DNA of 64,000 nucleotides, taken from Pseudomonadota bacterium. Lineage in GTDB: Bacteria; Pseudomonadota; Gammaproteobacteria; Burkholderiales; JABEVD01. The translations under genes and the position numbers were made by a program. The stretch lies in assembly GCA_021835845.1 (NCBI GenBank), contig JAKBJU010000010.1, positions 1 to 64,000 on the forward strand. Reading direction: 5' to 3'. The notes beneath the pieces are model-generated. The model saw only the letters and a list, made by a program, of their open reading frames with translations, did no database searches and had not been told where the DNA came from. This document shows, piece after piece, positions 47,765 to 56,021 of this stretch (position 1 is the stretch's first letter; each line of letters starts with the position of its first letter).

Positions 47765-50657
47765 ATACTTCCATCCCTAGATCCCCCCTGGCATCGAGGA
47801 TCGCCTGGTTGGTGATGACCGCGACGCTGGCCTTTTCTGGTACCAGGTAAGTCCTGCCCGCTTCGACGAGGTCTGCCAGGGTGACTCCCAGAACGCGCTC
47901 GCGAAAATTCTGGCGCTGCTCGGGTGTCCTGCCGAAAAGTGCGTTATGGAAAGCCTGCTTGGCTTCTCCCGCTGGGGAGCCCGGCTTGTCAATGCTGCCG
48001 ATGACGCCGAGGATGGCTTCCTCGACCTGGCGCCATTCGTGCTTTTCGGAGAGCAGCCATTCTATCGACCTGTCGAAATCGGCGAGCGTCTCTTCCAGCC
48101 TCGGATCCCGGTAGGAATAGAAGCGGAAGGCGGCGATATCCGAATCCTGTCCCGCTCCCCCGCCATACGCGCCGCCTTGCTCCCTGATGGCGCGGTGCAG
48201 GAAGCCGTTTCTCAGGAAGCCGCCGAGAACCGCGAGAGCCGGTGCATGGGGGTGTTCGCTCGGCACGGTGGGATAAGCCTTGGCGCAGAAATTGACCTGG
48301 GTGCTGGCGATCCAGAGCTGCCGGGTTTTTTCCCTTACGGCCGGGGGAGAGAAAGGCGAAAAGCTTTCCGAAGACGGCTTTTTTTTCCAGCGCGACTCCA
48401 GATCCCTCGTGAGGGCCTGCCTCCTTTCGGCTTCACCGATGACGAGAAGCTGCCTTGGCGCCTTCAGGATGGCTTCGTGGATATGCCCGAAGCGGGTCGC
48501 GATTTCTTCTATCCTGTCCGGCTCATCCAGCTGGTCGTCGAGCGCCTTGACGGACTGGATCCCCGAGAGGCCGCCCAGCCTGTGCGCGATCATGGCTGCA
48601 GGGCTCATTTTGCTCGCGGCAGCTGTCATGGCGAGAGAATGCCCGTGCCCCGTGACGCTTTGCTCCCGGCTCGCCCTTTCCTGGGCGATGATCTCCCGGA
48701 TGCGCCCGGTTTCGTCGAAGCGGGCTGCATCCAGCGTCTCCTGCATCAATGACGAGAGCTTGTCGAGATTCCTGGAGAGGGCCTTGCCGGAAAGAATGAA
48801 GTAGCCCCTGACATGCTGCGCGTCATCGACCTTTCCCCGGACCGAGGTATAGGCGTGGACTCCCCCTGTGACGGCGGACTGCAATGCCTGGGTTTCGAGA
48901 TAGTCCCTGCCGCCGCAGCCGAGTTCGGTCAGGCAGGAAGTGTAATAGGGAAGAAGATCCAGGGAGGCTTCGTCGAGATCGGGGAGTTCGGCCACGATCT
49001 GCTGGTAGACGAGCCCGTTCGTCCCCTGGTCGAAGAAGGTTGCCGGAAGGTCGCCGACTTTTTCCCGCGATCCGGAGGGAATGCTGATCCGGGAAGGAAT
49101 GTCTTCCAATCCCACCTTGGGCAGAATTTCAGGGTCGTCCTGGCGCGCCTGACGCGCTGCGAGTTTTTCCGCGCGCTCGATTACGGCGGATTTTTCGGAC
49201 GCTGACATGCCCGACTTGATCGCGGCAAGGCGCGCCTTTTCGCCAGCCGCGCGCTTCTCGCCGAGTTTTGCGTCGGGCCTCAGGGTCAGGCGAACCCTGT
49301 GTTCGTTCTCAAGCAGCAATTCCCTGACGAGATGCCTGATGAAGTCGGGGTCCCTGATTTCCGCGCGCAGTTCTTCGAGCACGGGGTCGATGTCGAGGGC
49401 GGATACCGGGTCTCCGTGGTGTATCGCCTGGGGAAGGGCGTGCAGGATCAGCTGCAGCCCGTAGGGGTGGCCGTCTCCGCTGATTTCGCGCTGGGAGAGT
49501 TCGATCTGGTGCAATGCGGCTTCGATGCTCTCGAACGGTACGCCCTTTTCGGCCACTTCTTTCAGCACGCCGATGACGAGCTGTTCGGTGGCCTCCGCAT
49601 GTTCGGGTTCCGATCCTTCGAGGCCGCAGATGAAGCTGATTTCGCGATTGGAGTCTTCGAGCCCGCAAAGGGGGGACGGGGCGGCGCCCAAATCCGTGGT
49701 TTCAAGGGCATGGCGCAGCGGGGATGCGCCGTTTTCCAGCAGAACGCTGGAGAGGAGGTGCGCCTTGAGCAGGGACTTGAGGTCGGTGCTTCTGCCCAGA
49801 AGCCATCCCAGGACGACGTGCGTTTTCCCCGTCGTCTCATCCAGCGCATAGCTTTCCTCGACAAGAACGGGTGAAAAATAGCGCTTCTCGTCTTCCACCT
49901 CGATTTTCTCATCCAGTTTTTCGAAACGGCAAAGCGCCTGTTCGTCGATGACCTTGTGGTGCTCGAATGCCGGGATGTCGCCGTAGGTCATGAAGACCGA
50001 GTTCGAAGGATGGTAGTGGGTGCGGTAAAAGCGCTTGAGTTCATCATGAGTCAGATCCGGTATCGACTCCGGATCGCCGCCGCTGTTGTAATGGTAGGTC
50101 GAGGTCGGGAAAAGATATTTGCACAGCGTATGCCACAGGGCATTGACGGGGGAGCTCATCGCCCCTTTCATCTCGTTGTAGACGACGCCCTTGAAGACGA
50201 GGTCGCTCGCGGGATCTCCGGGCTTCTCGAATTCGACCCTGTGTCCCTCCTGGGCGAAGTCGAGTTCGTCGAGCCGGGAGAAGAAAACCGCGTCGAGATA
50301 GACCTCCATCAGATTCCTGAAATCCTTCCTGTTCTTGCTGGCGAACGGATAGGCTGTCCAGTCGCTGGAAGTGAAGGCGTTCATGAAGGTGTTGAGCGAG
50401 CGCCTGATCATCATGAAGAAGGGATCTCGCACCGGATAGCGTTCGCTGCCGCAAAGCGCGGTATGCTCCAGGATATGTGCAACCCCAGTCGAATCGCGGG
50501 GCACGGTGCGCAGGGCGACGAAAAAGACGTTTTCCGGATTGTCCGCGGCAAGATGGAAATGCCGTGCGCCGGTTGTCTTGTGCCGGTATTCTTCCACGGC
50601 GAGGTTGAGGGAGTCGATCTTCTCTGATCTCAGCCATTCGAAAGCGGGGTGGGTCAT
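47754..50657 (-). CDS. M16C-family zinc metallopeptidase (PreP-like)
   Basis: 967 residues. The inverted zinc motif is VAHILEHTALCGSERYPVRDPF (HxxEH), the hallmark of the M16C presequence-protease group; the downstream Glu lies in VVYNEMKGAMSSPV. Four homologous domains of about 240 residues make the closed peptidase chamber. These enzymes destroy short unfolded peptides. No signal peptide is present, so it is likely cytoplasmic. It is transcribed alone. Confidence 0.9.
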   Translation of the reverse strand: MTHPAFEWLRSEKIDSLNLAVEEYRHKTTGARHFHLAADNPENVFFVALRTVPRDSTGVAHILEHTALCGSERYPVRDPFFMMIRRSLNTFMNAFTSSDWTAYPFASKNRKDFRNLMEVYLDAVFFSRLDELDFAQEGHRVEFEKPGDPASDLVFKGVVYNEMKGAMSSPVNALWHTLCKYLFPTSTYHYNSGGDPESIPDLTHDELKRFYRTHYHPSNSVFMTYGDIPAFEHHKVIDEQALCRFEKLDEKIEVEDEKRYFSPVLVEESYALDETTGKTHVVLGWLLGRSTDLKSLLKAHLLSSVLLENGASPLRHALETTDLGAAPSPLCGLEDSNREISFICGLEGSEPEHAEATEQLVIGVLKEVAEKGVPFESIEAALHQIELSQREISGDGHPYGLQLILHALPQAIHHGDPVSALDIDPVLEELRAEIRDPDFIRHLVRELLLENEHRVRLTLRPDAKLGEKRAAGEKARLAAIKSGMSASEKSAVIERAEKLAARQARQDDPEILPKVGLEDIPSRISIPSGSREKVGDLPATFFDQGTNGLVYQQIVAELPDLDEASLDLLPYYTSCLTELGCGGRDYLETQALQSAVTGGVHAYTSVRGKVDDAQHVRGYFILSGKALSRNLDKLSSLMQETLDAARFDETGRIREIIAQERASREQSVTGHGHSLAMTAAASKMSPAAMIAHRLGGLSGIQSVKALDDQLDEPDRIEEIATRFGHIHEAILKAPRQLLVIGEAERRQALTRDLESRWKKKPSSESFSPFSPPAVREKTRQLWIASTQVNFCAKAYPTVPSEHPHAPALAVLGGFLRNGFLHRAIREQGGAYGGGAGQDSDIAAFRFYSYRDPRLEETLADFDRSIEWLLSEKHEWRQVEEAILGVIGSIDKPGSPAGEAKQAFHNALFGRTPEQRQNFRERVLGVTLADLVEAGRTYLVPEKASVAVITNQAILDARGDLGMEVFRL

Positions 50658-50703
50658 GAATGCATTCCTTTGGGCAATGGATTCATTTTACCGTGAGGGA
50701 GGC

Positions 50704-50731
50704 TTGCTGACAAAAGCTGCTGGGTTATAAT
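50704..50731 (+). promoter_or_regulatory. Candidate promoter of the 46-residue membrane protein
   Basis: TTGCTG (50704-50709) and a perfect TATAAT (50726-50731) with a 16-nt spacer, ending 29 nt before the ATG at 50761. Confidence 0.5.
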
Positions 50732-50760
50732 CCGTAAGAATGGATACCCACGGAGGGAAA

Positions 50761-50901
50761 ATGGTTGAAAAGGAGGAAGTTCAGAAGCAGGCGGGGCCGA
50801 ATTATCTGGTCATGGGGCTGCAGGTTTTCGCCGCGATCATGGTGTTCAATATCGTTGCGGCCGTGATTTTCTATTTTTTCATCGCGCCGCACATGCACTA
50901 A
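50761..50901 (+). CDS. 46-residue single-pass membrane protein, function unknown
   Basis: The frame reads MVEKEEVQKQAGPNYLVMGL, then a hydrophobic helix QVFAAIMVFNIVAAVIFYFFIAP and the end HMH. A strong Shine-Dalgarno (GGAGG) and a consensus -10 box support expression. The charged cytoplasmic start and single helix resemble small subunits or assembly factors of respiratory complexes, but I do not recognise the family. It lies alone between the PreP-like gene and the DUF3034 gene, which is convergent. Confidence 0.65.
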   Translation: MVEKEEVQKQAGPNYLVMGLQVFAAIMVFNIVAAVIFYFFIAPHMH

Positions 50902-50907
50902 AAAAAC

Positions 50908-50945
50908 ACGCCATCTCCGCTATGGCTCGAAGCGGAGGATGGCGT
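50908..50945 (-). terminator. Rho-independent terminator of the DUF3034 gene
   Basis: ACGCCATC-TCCGCT (50908-50921) pairs with AGCGGAGGATGGCGT (50931-50945) with one bulge. On the minus strand the stem is followed by a seven-T run (A-run 50900-50906 on plus). It may also stop the small gene in the other direction. Confidence 0.8.
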
Positions 50946-50973
50946 GGAACGGAGCAACTCAAGAAATGCTTGC

Positions 50974-51828
50974 TTAGAAGCTGACCTGTCCCTGCAGGAA
51001 CATGCCGTTCTGCCTGGTTTGCCCATTGGCTACCTGAGCTATCGTGCCCAGATTGACATAGGCTGCAGTCAGGGTGAAGTTCTTGCTGGCGATGTAGGCG
51101 ACATGAAAGTCGTACATGGAGTTCTGGTTCAGGTATGTCGCTTGGGTAGTGCCTGCAACTGCATAGTTGGGCTGCCTGCGGTATTCCGCACCGAACACGA
51201 CATTGGATGCCGCGAAGACTTCGGCCGACAGTTCAGGCTCGATCTTGTAGCCGGTGCTGGCACCGACGGTGCTCCCGCCGCCGAATCCGAGCAGGCCCAG
51301 AGCGTTGCCCTTGGTTGCGCGCAGTACGCCGTTCAGCAGCACGTTGGTTCCGGCCATGTTGACGATCTTGCTGGCAACGCCGTAGACATCGGTGCTGCTC
51401 GTGTTGACGCCCAGAGCGGTATTGAGGGTGTCGGCCAGGTTGCCGGTGGCATGCTTGTATACTGCGCCGAGGGCGAACTGAGGCATGGTGTCGCCCATGT
51501 CGTTGAGCTTCACCTTGATGCCGAAATTGTCGACATTGTCGGTGTTGCTGCCGGCAAGAGCGCCGGTATTGAGGACTGCAGCATTGTCATTCAGCATGTT
51601 GTGCGCATAGGACACTTCGACCCGGTTGGCGAAGCTGGTGTTGACGGCCAGGCTGTTGATATCCAATGCCTGGGTGCCGATATGCGTGATTGCCACGGTC
51701 GGTCCGGAGGACAAGAGCGCCCAGGGAACCAGGCCTCCGCCATTCTGGCCGTCGATGTTGGTGACTGCGTGAGCGCCGGTTGCGGCCAGCATGCAGGCGA
51801 TTGCCCCCACTCCTGTAAGTTTCTTCAT
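50974..51828 (-). CDS. DUF3034 outer-membrane protein
   Basis: 284 residues from MKKLTGVGAIACMLAATGAHA (signal peptide). The mature part is an alternating-strand, Asn/Gly/Ala-rich barrel ending in ...NGMFLQGQVSF, with the terminal Phe expected of outer-membrane proteins. It starts VTNIDGQNGGGLVPWALL, the mark of the DUF3034 family, whose function is unknown. ATG at 51828 follows CAGGAG. The upstream region has a perfect FNR box with class II spacing, so expression at low oxygen is predicted. Confidence 0.8.
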   Translation of the reverse strand: MKKLTGVGAIACMLAATGAHAVTNIDGQNGGGLVPWALLSSGPTVAITHIGTQALDINSLAVNTSFANRVEVSYAHNMLNDNAAVLNTGALAGSNTDNVDNFGIKVKLNDMGDTMPQFALGAVYKHATGNLADTLNTALGVNTSSTDVYGVASKIVNMAGTNVLLNGVLRATKGNALGLLGFGGGSTVGASTGYKIEPELSAEVFAASNVVFGAEYRRQPNYAVAGTTQATYLNQNSMYDFHVAYIASKNFTLTAAYVNLGTIAQVANGQTRQNGMFLQGQVSF

Positions 51829-51900
51829 AATTTCGACTCCTGATTTATTTGGTTTGAACAAGCTTTTGTCGCTCTATTTTTTGTAGCTGCGGCGAAGACA

Positions 51901-51941
51901 ATTCTACAGGGCGGCATTTTTTCCGATTTGATCCAGATCAA
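51901..51941 (-). promoter_or_regulatory. Perfect FNR box and class II promoter of the DUF3034 gene
   Basis: TTGATCCAGATCAA (51928-51941) is an exact TTGATnnnnATCAA. On the minus strand TAGAAT (51901-51906) is a -10 box whose start point would be near 51894, putting the site centre at about -41. This is the standard geometry for FNR activation. The site is also about 80 nt upstream of the divergent desaturase gene, where it could act on that promoter. Confidence 0.75.
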
Positions 51942-52019
51942 AAGAAATGCTCGAATTCGTGATAAGATTCGATTATCATCTCGGCTCTCCGTAACTCTAA
52001 AAGTTTTTCGAGGAAACAC

Positions 52020-53093
52020 ATGGACCGTTCATCCTTCAGGGAATTGCGTGATGTCAAGCTGCAGACCGTGCGGCAGGCGATTTCTCCGGAATGCTACAAG
52101 CGCTCGACCTTTCGCGCGCTGTTCTGGTATGCATTCGACCTCGCGCTCTATCTTTGCGCGATAACCGGCGTTTTTCTCAGCCAGAATGCCGCATTCAAGC
52201 TTTTTTTCGGCCTTCTGGCCGGATGCACCGTCGCATTCATGTTCGTCTGGGCGCATGATGCAGCGCATGGCACCCTTTTCAAGAGCAAGCGCGTCGCCGA
52301 ATTCCTGGGAACGGTCTTCATGCTGCCCTCTTTCAACATGTACCGGCTGTGGTCCTACGGGCACAACAAGGTGCATCACGGCTTCACTTCCTTCACGCCG
52401 ATAGACTGGATCTGGCGCCCCCTGACGCCTGCGGAATATGCGGCGAAATCGCCTTTGCAGCGCTTCGTCTACCGCCTCGAGCGCAGCCCCTATACCTGTG
52501 CGCTGCATTATCTGCTGCGCGTCTGGTGGGCGGGGATGGTGCGCTTCAAACCCGATCCGAACTTGCGCGACAGGCACATGTTCTCGCTCTCCAAGGCGGT
52601 CACCCTGGCCTTCTTCGTTGCCTATGCCACCGTGGCCTACCAGCATGCGGGCGGGGTGCTGGGCGTGATTGCCGCGGTGATTCTGCCTTTTCTGGTGTTC
52701 AACTATTTCATCGCGCTGTTCGTGTTCCTGCACCATACCCATCCCGACATTCCCTACTTCGATCAGCGTCAGGAGTGGAGCAACACGATCGGGCAGGTCT
52801 ATTGCAGCACCATCGTGCGTTGCTCGGCCCTGAGCGAAATCCTGATCCACAACATCATGATCCATATCCCGCATCATGTGGACAACAGGATTCCCTTCTA
52901 CCATCTGAAGAAAGCCTATCGCGATCTCAAGCGCGAATACGGCCAGTATTTCCATGAATACCGCTTCCGCTTTTCCACGGTGGTCGGCATTTTCAAGCGC
53001 TGCCAGCTTTACGATTATGAAAAGAAAGTCTGGTACAGCTTCCGCGAGGCTGCGGTGATGCGCATCAACCCGATGTTGAGAAAAGCCGCCTAG
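52020..53093 (+). CDS. Membrane fatty-acid desaturase
   Basis: 357 residues with at least four membrane helices and the three His boxes of the di-iron desaturase/hydroxylase family: HDAAHG, HNKVHH and HIPHH (with HHTHPD before the third). It would introduce a double bond, or a hydroxyl, into an acyl lipid with electrons from a ferredoxin or cytochrome b5-like donor. It has its own terminator (53107-53130) but lies directly upstream of a cassette with an acyl-activating enzyme, which suggests a shared lipid theme. The start at 52020 lacks a strong Shine-Dalgarno. Confidence 0.88.
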   Translation: MDRSSFRELRDVKLQTVRQAISPECYKRSTFRALFWYAFDLALYLCAITGVFLSQNAAFKLFFGLLAGCTVAFMFVWAHDAAHGTLFKSKRVAEFLGTVFMLPSFNMYRLWSYGHNKVHHGFTSFTPIDWIWRPLTPAEYAAKSPLQRFVYRLERSPYTCALHYLLRVWWAGMVRFKPDPNLRDRHMFSLSKAVTLAFFVAYATVAYQHAGGVLGVIAAVILPFLVFNYFIALFVFLHHTHPDIPYFDQRQEWSNTIGQVYCSTIVRCSALSEILIHNIMIHIPHHVDNRIPFYHLKKAYRDLKREYGQYFHEYRFRFSTVVGIFKRCQLYDYEKKVWYSFREAAVMRINPMLRKAA

Positions 53094-53106
53094 CCGATTT
53101 CGTGTG

Positions 53107-53130
53107 GCCGTCTTCCGTTCGGAGGACGGC
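53107..53130 (+). terminator. Terminator after the desaturase gene
   Basis: GCCGTCTTCC (53107-53116) and GGAGGACGGC (53121-53130) form a 10-bp stem with one mismatch and a GTTC loop; TCCTTTTTG follows. Confidence 0.65.
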
Positions 53131-53245
53131 ACTGTCCTTTTTGCCAGCCTGCCTCCGGTGCGAAACGCTTTCTCCGGAGTAAGCAACCCTTAAGATAAGT
53201 TGCATAAGCTACTCTCCGGTATGCGTTCCAGAGGGAGACAATGCG

Positions 53246-53911
53246 ATGTCTACAGCCTTGCTGCAGTTCGAGGGTTTGCGAAGGGGCGGTCCCGTGAATG
53301 AGCCCGGGCAAGCCTATCGCAGACGCTTTCATATCGGCTTCTCGGGCCCCGAAGCGGAAGACAGGCGGGAACTGGAGCATTTTGTCTACGATTCCTTCAG
53401 GCTGGCTTACGGCGCCCATGTGCATCATTTCATGCCTCAGTTGATGAGCCTCAGGGACGCCAGGGGGGAATTGCTTGCAGTATGCGGCTTGCGCAGCGCA
53501 GGCGCGGAAAGGCTCTTTCTCGAAGCTTATCTGGACGAGCCTGTCGACAAGATTCTGGCGGCGAAGACGGGCAGGAAAATCGGGAGAGAGGACATTGTCG
53601 AAGTCGGCAATCTCGCTGGTTTTCGCCCCGGCATGGGAAGGCACCTGATCGCGGTGCTGACCGCTCATCTTCACGAAATCGGCGTGCACTGGGTGGCCTT
53701 CACGGCCATTCCGGGGTTGCGCAATGCCTTTACCAAGCTGGGCATCGAATTGACGTCGGTTTGTCCTGCGGACAGAACGAAACTTCCCGTGGAATGCCAG
53801 GCCGGCTGGGGTTCCTATTACGGCAAGAATCCCCACGTCATGGTCGGGAATGTGCCGGAGAATTATCCCATGCTGCTTGAAAACCTGAGGCTGCTGGAGC
53901 CGTTGCCTTGA
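53246..53911 (+). CDS. Thermostable-hemolysin-family protein (acyltransferase-like)
   Basis: 221 residues of the thermostable hemolysin (delta-VPH) family named from Vibrio. No signal peptide or membrane helix is visible. Residues 110-175 (EVGNLAGFRPGMGRHLIAVLTAHLHEIGVHWVAFTA...NAFTKLGIE) look like the GNAT fold: an acyl-CoA-binding strand-helix followed by the Fxx(K)LG(I/F) end found in acyltransferases and LuxI-like synthases. I infer that it transfers an acyl group and that the hemolysin name is historical. Shine-Dalgarno GAGGGAG precedes the ATG. Its stop overlaps the ligase start (TGATG). Confidence 0.75.
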   Translation: MSTALLQFEGLRRGGPVNEPGQAYRRRFHIGFSGPEAEDRRELEHFVYDSFRLAYGAHVHHFMPQLMSLRDARGELLAVCGLRSAGAERLFLEAYLDEPVDKILAAKTGRKIGREDIVEVGNLAGFRPGMGRHLIAVLTAHLHEIGVHWVAFTAIPGLRNAFTKLGIELTSVCPADRTKLPVECQAGWGSYYGKNPHVMVGNVPENYPMLLENLRLLEPLP

Positions 53912-55353
53912 TGCTCGACGAGATTTCCCATCACGAAGGGACGGCCCTCTCCGACGGCGAACGCAGCTTCACATACCGCGAACTCATCATGGCCGTTGAG
54001 GAGATCAGCGTGCAGTTGCGCACTTCCGGAGCGAAGACCATCGGAATCGCGATGGACAATTCTCCCCTGTGGGGAGTGCTCGATCTGGCGATATTGAATG
54101 CAAGGCTGGTTTGCGTTCCCCTCCCTGGCTTTTTCAGCCCGGCCCAGCTTTCCCATGTGATCCGGGACGCAGGCATCGACACGGTTCTGACAGACAGGCC
54201 CGAGTTTTTCAGGGAACTCCTGGGCGGCATGGGACAGCTTGTCGAGCGCAGGCATTTTTTCGGTAATTACGCAGAAATCCGCTGCATTGGCGCAAGCTCG
54301 AAAGCGCCTTCCGGCACGGCCAAGATCACCTATACTTCCGGGACCACGGGCAATCCCAAGGGGGTTTGCCTCGACATCCTTTCGATGGAACAGGTTGCGA
54401 AATCATTGCTGGACGCGTCCTGCGCCAGCAGCGGCGACCGTTACCTGAGCGTGCTTCCGCTGTCCACGCTCCTGGAGAACATCGGCGCGCTTTACGTATC
54501 CTTGCTTGCCGGCGCCGCCTGCTATCTGCCCCCTCTGGACCAGGTCGGGCTCGGCGGGGCGGCAAAGCTTGATCCGGCGAAAATGGCGAGGGCATTCGAA
54601 CGATTTCGCGCGAGCTGCGCCATCCTGACGCCCCAGCTGCTGGGAGGGCTCGTCGCACTGGAGCAGCCCTTGCCCGACTTGCGTTTCCTGGCAGTGGGAG
54701 GCGCACCGGTGTCCATGCGGCTGCTCGAAAGAGCCGTTGAACTGGGCTTTCCTGTTTTCGAAGGCTATGGACTTTCGGAATGTGCATCCGTGGTAAGCCT
54801 CAATACGAAAGCCAGCCACAAAATCGGCAGCGTCGGCAAACCGCTCCCCCACGTCAACCTGAAATTCGCAGAAGATGGCGAGATACTGGTGAAGGGGGCG
54901 CTCATGCTCGGCTATTGCCGGGGGGATGCTGCCAATCGGAACGAATATTGGCCCACGGGAGATACCGGTTATCTGGATGGAGAAGGTTTCCTGCATCTGA
55001 CGGGAAGGAAGAAAAACATTTTCATCACTTCCTTCGGGCGCAATGTCGCTCCGGAATGGGTGGAAAGGGAATTGACGGTTCACCCCGCGATTTTGCAGGC
55101 GGCCGTTTTCGGCGAGGGAAGGCCCTGGAATGTGGCGGTGATCGTGCCCAGGGATCCTGCGCGGGTGGAAGATGCGGTCGGGCAGGCCAATGAAATCCTT
55201 CCCGATTATGCCAGGATAGGAAAATGGCTCGTCAGCGATACGCCGTTTCTGATTGACAACGGCCAGATGACATCCAACGGGAGGCTGAGGCGCGATGCGA
55301 TCTGGCCGCTTTACCGGGAAAGGATAGAGGCGCTTTACGGAGGGAAATTGTGA
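53911..55353 (+). CDS. AMP-dependent acyl-CoA synthetase/ligase-like protein
   Basis: 480 residues of the adenylate-forming superfamily. The P-loop-like motif is ITYTSGTTGNPKGVCLD; later come VFEGYGLSECASVVSLN, GDTGYLDGEGFLHLTGRKKNIFITSFGRNVAPEWVE and the C-terminal cap. It should activate a carboxylic acid, probably a fatty acid, as an acyl-AMP. At the A10 position, where a Lys normally contacts the substrates, the sequence is MTSNGRLRRDAI, with Arg at the place of the Lys. It may therefore have altered activity. At 480 residues it is shorter than most acyl-CoA synthetases. Coupled to genes on both sides by overlapping codons. Confidence 0.85.
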   Translation: MLDEISHHEGTALSDGERSFTYRELIMAVEEISVQLRTSGAKTIGIAMDNSPLWGVLDLAILNARLVCVPLPGFFSPAQLSHVIRDAGIDTVLTDRPEFFRELLGGMGQLVERRHFFGNYAEIRCIGASSKAPSGTAKITYTSGTTGNPKGVCLDILSMEQVAKSLLDASCASSGDRYLSVLPLSTLLENIGALYVSLLAGAACYLPPLDQVGLGGAAKLDPAKMARAFERFRASCAILTPQLLGGLVALEQPLPDLRFLAVGGAPVSMRLLERAVELGFPVFEGYGLSECASVVSLNTKASHKIGSVGKPLPHVNLKFAEDGEILVKGALMLGYCRGDAANRNEYWPTGDTGYLDGEGFLHLTGRKKNIFITSFGRNVAPEWVERELTVHPAILQAAVFGEGRPWNVAVIVPRDPARVEDAVGQANEILPDYARIGKWLVSDTPFLIDNGQMTSNGRLRRDAIWPLYRERIEALYGGKL

Positions 55354-56021
55354 AGTTCCATGAAGAACTGCTGGCCAGAACGGCCGGAGAGCGCGATGAG
55401 CTCCTGAGCCTGCCGATCATCAAGGCGGGAGCGGCGGGACAAATCTCGCTGGAAACCTATGTCGCTTTTCTTGCGGAGGCCTATCATCACGTCAAACACA
55501 CCCTGCCGCTCCTGATGGCTTGCGGCGCCAGGATCCCGGAGCGGCTCGAATGGCTGAGAACAGGAATGGCGCAGTATGTCGGAGAGGAGATTGGGCACCA
55601 CGAGTGGATTTTGAACGACATTGCGGCATGCGGCAAGAATCCGGATGCTGTCAGATGCGGGATTCCGAGCGCCGAGACTGAACTCATGGTGGCCTATGCC
55701 TATGATACGATAGCGCGGGGAAACCCGGTCGGCTTTCTCGGCATGGTGCTGGTGCTGGAAGGAACCAGCGTGCAGATCGCGTCCCAGGCGGCGCGCGCGA
55801 TCAGGGAAAACCTGAAACTGCCGGATGCCGCGCTCAGCTACCTGAGCTCCCACGGCGCGCTCGACGTTGGGCACACTGCTTTTTACGAAAGCCTGGTGAA
55901 CAGGCTGAGCGAGCCTTCCGACAGGGAAGCCGTGGTGCATTGCGCCAGGATGTTCTACAGGCTTTATGCCGATATTTTCAGGAAGTTGCAGGATGGGAGG
56001 GGCGATGGAATTGCAGGGTAG
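55350..56021 (+). CDS. Haem-oxygenase-like di-iron oxidase (iron-containing redox enzyme family)
   Basis: 223 residues, all helical, related to the TenA/PqqC fold. The likely metal ligands are present: E80 with H83 (YVGEEIGHHEW), E137 (VLVLEGTSVQ) and H168-x3-D172-x2-H175 (SHGALDVGHTAFYE). This is the E-x2-H, E, H-x3-D-x2-H layout of the HDO group, which includes UndA (fatty acid to 1-alkene), SznF and CADD. E43 and H46/H47 lie in the first conserved helix. GTG start with Shine-Dalgarno GGAGGG, overlapping the ligase stop (GTGA). The substrate is unknown; an acyl chain activated or made by the neighbours is the natural guess. Confidence 0.8.
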   Translation: MKFHEELLARTAGERDELLSLPIIKAGAAGQISLETYVAFLAEAYHHVKHTLPLLMACGARIPERLEWLRTGMAQYVGEEIGHHEWILNDIAACGKNPDAVRCGIPSAETELMVAYAYDTIARGNPVGFLGMVLVLEGTSVQIASQAARAIRENLKLPDAALSYLSSHGALDVGHTAFYESLVNRLSEPSDREAVVHCARMFYRLYADIFRKLQDGRGDGIAG

